From: Echiichthys vipera
Taxonomy: Eukaryota; Chordata; Actinopteri; Perciformes; Trachinidae
Reading direction: 5' to 3'
Assembly (NCBI GenBank): GCA_963691815.1
Contig: OY829645.1
Coordinates: 40,480,094 to 40,544,093 of the forward strand
DNA: 64,000 nt
Shown here in pieces: positions 60,300 through 64,000 of this stretch. The position numbers were made by a program, and so were the translations under genes. Under the pieces are notes generated by a model. The model searched no databases. It saw nothing but the letters and a program-made list of their open reading frames with translations, and was not told where the DNA came from. Numbering within the stretch: the first letter of the stretch is position 1; every line of letters starts with the position of its first letter.

Positions 60300-63200
60300 T
60301 CGTTGTGTCACACTTCGACCCGCCTCAAAACCAACACTGATTGGTTCGGTCGTTTGGCAAACTTCTCCAAATTTACTCCGCCTCATGTTAACAGACTGAT
60401 CTGCGAGTAAAATATTATGGAACATCCTGATCTCGTAAGAAAAAAAATTCCGTCACATACAAAGCGGGGAACAAAGGACCCGGGGAACATAGGTACACTC
60501 CCCACTACTGTTTTAAACATGTGGTCACTTTTGTAAAGTCAAGCAAAACCACAGGGTTAGGTTTAGGAAAAAACATGCTTTGGGTTATAATAGGTACCTT
60601 TCGAATGTTCTTTGTTTCTTAGTTAAGTATGTAATGCAGGTTTAATATATAAGTTAAAATTAGCGGAAAGCCTTTATGTTGACTTTCGGTTTCCCATGGG
60701 ACACAAACAGTAATCTCCCTGATTAAAGTCCTGTTTGTTTGTTACATCCATCCTCCCTTAGCAGACTTTCTCACTCTTTATACTACGTCATCTCACAATA
60801 CATATATTTTAGGGCAATCCATCCAACAATTCGTGAGACCAAAGTGAAAGAGCGACTAACTGACAGATCGGCGTTGCCATCCCTAGAGCCATGCTAGCTT
60901 GGCTAAAAGTAACGTCAGTTTTCAAAGGAGTTGCCTGTCAAGATGGAAATAAAAAAGTATCAGAATCTTTTTCAAAACTAATAATTGAGAACTGTTGATA
61001 AATATTGAGAAATACATCTACAACCAATATGAAATTGCTGAAATTGGGCTAGGGGCATGACATCATTCCGCCCAAATATTCTTGTTTTAATTGTCTTTAG
61101 TCTTTAGGCCTTTATTAACGACTGAATACTAACTGTGATGACTACATTTTTAATGATTTGGTGAAAAAGTTGCATAATCTGCCTAGTGTACCACATATCG
61201 CAAAGCAGTAACATACTGTCTACACATTTATGATGTAAATTTTAATAGCAGTTTAAAGATCGCAAGTTTGTCTTATGTGTGTCCATTATTTAAGTAATTT
61301 AACACATGTTCAATTGTTTTATTGTAGTATTTAAATAGGCCATTGCTGGACATGTTGTTGTCATTGTGTTGTTTGACAATATGGTGAAACAGCACACTTG
61401 CTTCAGATGAGGCAGGTTGTTGGAGGTCTTTAATGGGCCCCGTTGTCAGGGATCCTTTGGCTTTAATGAGAACACAACCAGTACACAGAGCTGAACTTTG
61501 AGGATGGACTACAATTGGTTGGGGAGTTAATGAACCAAAGGCATGATAGAGCATGTTCTCTGGGGAGATTATCAACAACAGTCCAGCATTCCCTCTGCTA
61601 CTGTGCTGATTGACTTGGCCTCAAATTGGCTGCGATGCTTTCCCCAGCTTGTAAGGAGAGCTGTGCTGTGGCCTAGTGGATGCACTCTTGTCTGGTCTGA
61701 CAGTGGAGAACAAAGGAAATTTCAAAGGTTTCCCTCATCTGCCTTTGTCAGCTTGAGTAGGCATGATTATAATGAGTTGACCTCAGAGGTTTCAAAGGAG
61801 CTTTTTTTTTGACTACTCCACTGAGTTCATCAAAGGCCATCAAAGGCAGTGAAACAAACTGGGGAAAAGACATGTAGAGTTCGCTCACAGATAATTGCAA
61901 AACTCCAAGATAGTATTTTACAATCAAGGTGAAAGAATAATTCAAATACACTAACAAACATACTAACTAAATTTCACTGCATTCAAACTTTTGAGAGAAA
62001 CCACAATTTGCAGAATGATGACTTCACCCTGCATTCGCACCCCCTGCAGCAGTCATCCCACGAGACTCCTGGTTGCCTCCTCTGCTGCCAGGCAACTGCA
62101 GTGACAGTGGGATTCACTCACATGACAAGATTTTGCAAAGCAATTAAGCGAGGACTTAAGGGGGTTCATCAGCCTCCAGAGGCAACAAAACATGTGTAGT
62201 TCTTCAATCCGCGTTTGAAAAATGAAAGATGTTTGATAGAAATGTACAGATTAGTCAATGTTGTACACAGCTAAACATGATCAGTACAAAGCCTTGCCAC
62301 GTGACAACAAAGGATACCTAGATTCTTGTTGGTATATTGTTTTAATACAGGTGATTTTTTTTCAAAATGAGCTTTTATCTATTCCTTTTTATTCACAGTA
62401 AACTCAACACCTGTATCAAAATAACGTGTCAACATAAGCTCTTTTCACACATGCACCGAAAAACTAAAATTATCTACTTTACCCAGCAAAGCTGTATGTT
62501 AGAAAGGCAAATGTCTGAATCAGATGGATCAGACATCAAACTTAGTTTACCATGCCAGATTTCTACTACAAAGTCTGTGTTTGATTTCTGATCATGTGTG
62601 AATACTGTAGATCCACTCATTGTGCAAAGTATTCTTCGTGAACAAGTGTGTTGATGACATAGGGCTCACCGATACTAGAAAACATCTGAGGGTGAGGAGG
62701 AAGGATGATTTTCACAAAAGCAGCCTACGAAAATGTCTAACTAGAGAGACGCTGAGGTTACGGAAGTTCTGTTCGTAAGGTTTTACATTGAAATCCTTGG
62801 ACAGACGTGTCTGACACGGAAAAATCGCCTGTTGTGTGCTACAAAGGGAATCTCCAGATTACAACAACTGACTCCCCTCTCGTTATTCGGACTGCATATG
62901 TGAAAATCTCTAAAATGGTATGCTTTAACAGTTCACAGAGGGCACCGCAGGATCCTACTTAACCATCAATACATTTAAAAAGAAAATTAGAGTTACACTC
63001 AGTAGCTTTTTTACTCATTGAGGATTATATGTGAACATCATTAATCACCAGAGTGTCATTTCAAGTTGTCAAATTTGGCCGAAATCTGCTAGATGATGTG
63101 AAGATTTCAGCAGATCTCTGATGCTCCTCTCCGTGGAGTTTACTTCATAGAGATGGACCAAACACCATTCATATAGTAACGCCTAAATTACAAAGACTTG

Positions 63201-64000
63201 AAATGAAGAGGGCAAAGTATCTCTTTTAAAATTAATGTATACAGCATGATCAAATAAAATGATGAGCACAAAATTACACATGTTCAGGCCCAGTTCAGGA
63301 GCTCACGTGTTAAACCACATTTCATGATTCAGTTTTCTTTTGTAAGTATAACATGCAGAAACATAATTCTTGCAATGTTTACAAACTAAGAGGAAATAAC
63401 AGCATCGCGTAATCTCCGGCAATCAATGCACAGCTTTCGAAAATCAGGTCAGCCCTGCATGTTCCCTGTAAAGATCTCAAGAGGTTCCAATTCAATCAAT
63501 ATCCTTTGTCTATTTCCACTTAGCCTGTCATGGGTCAGTGTCTGTGCTTTAAATGTGGTGTAGTATCAGTCTTTCTCAGCAGGACCTGTTTGTGCTGTGG
63601 AGAGACAAAAGAGTATCTCTGTCACCTCTGACAATCTGTATTTAGTTTTTATTTAAAAGACTTCCCTGTGTGTTATCAAACTCAAGCTGCAACTACATTA
63701 AATCACTGTTTTTAAAAATTTTAATCTTTCCGGTCAGTTTAGGTCTGGTGTTGCAGTAGGACAACCTGTCTGTCATGGGTTATGAATAGCACATGATGCC
63801 CCGGGATCACTGAGGTACAAGGCACAGGTTTCACATCATCAGTAACTGTCAGGAGTAGTAATGGAAAACAGTGTGTACTGTTTACTGCTTCTTTTCAGTC
63901 CTTCATCAGTAATGATTACGCAACTAAACAGGCTGCACATTTCTCTGAGCTGTCACTGCACTTTACCTTCAGCATGCACACAAGCATGAAATGGGCTGTC
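60300..64000. other. Intergenic, nothing recognised
   Basis: No convincing exon, RNA gene, transposon terminus or tandem array was seen on either strand. Open frames here are short and have no recognisable motif. Confidence 0.5.

Overview
The window is teleost-fish genomic DNA. Genes are split into short exons with canonical GT/AG borders, introns carry many fish-type dispersed repeats (CR1/Rex-like and L2-like LINE pieces, a tRNA-headed SINE, hAT-like and other small inverted-repeat elements, TG and CA microsatellites), and there is no operon-like organisation. Both real protein genes and one dead transposase locus lie on the minus strand. I identified families by reading exons against protein sequences I know, not by a database search. 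All exon borders are predictions from reading frame, splice consensus and phase.

Positions 1-36,871 (minus): the 5' part of an inositol 1,4,5-trisphosphate receptor type 1 gene (itpr1). There is a TATA-bearing promoter near 36,865, a non-coding first exon with a small upstream ORF, the start codon at 34,944-34,942, and 38 coding exons. These total 5,121 nt (1,707 codons), with phases that add up through every junction. They cover the suppressor domain, the IP3-binding core and most of the regulatory region. The gene leaves the window at position 1, before the channel domain. The alternatively used SI cassette is a separate 45-nt exon followed by an extra 30-nt microexon. A further 36-nt candidate exon sits at the position of the SII splice region.

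Positions 36,872-48,084: about 11 kb of intergenic DNA with repeats only. I saw no sumf1 exons here, although sumf1 lies between SETMAR and ITPR1 in mammals.

Positions 48,085-52,535 (minus): a complete two-exon setmar gene encoding pre-SET, SET and post-SET domains (299 aa). It has no mariner transposase, as expected outside anthropoid primates.

Positions 53,725-56,990 (minus): a broken multi-exon THAP-domain/P-element-type (THAP9-like) transposase locus. It keeps an intact-looking first exon and ETS/YY1-type promoter motifs. Its second exon is split by a 1.3-kb insertion carrying a LINE-type 3' tail and about 20 copies of a 42/52-bp repeat. All downstream exons have stops or frameshifts.

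Positions 57,000-64,000: intergenic DNA with a decayed L2-like LINE (58,540-59,960, plus strand), a small unrecognised CxxC ORF, and otherwise nothing I can call.
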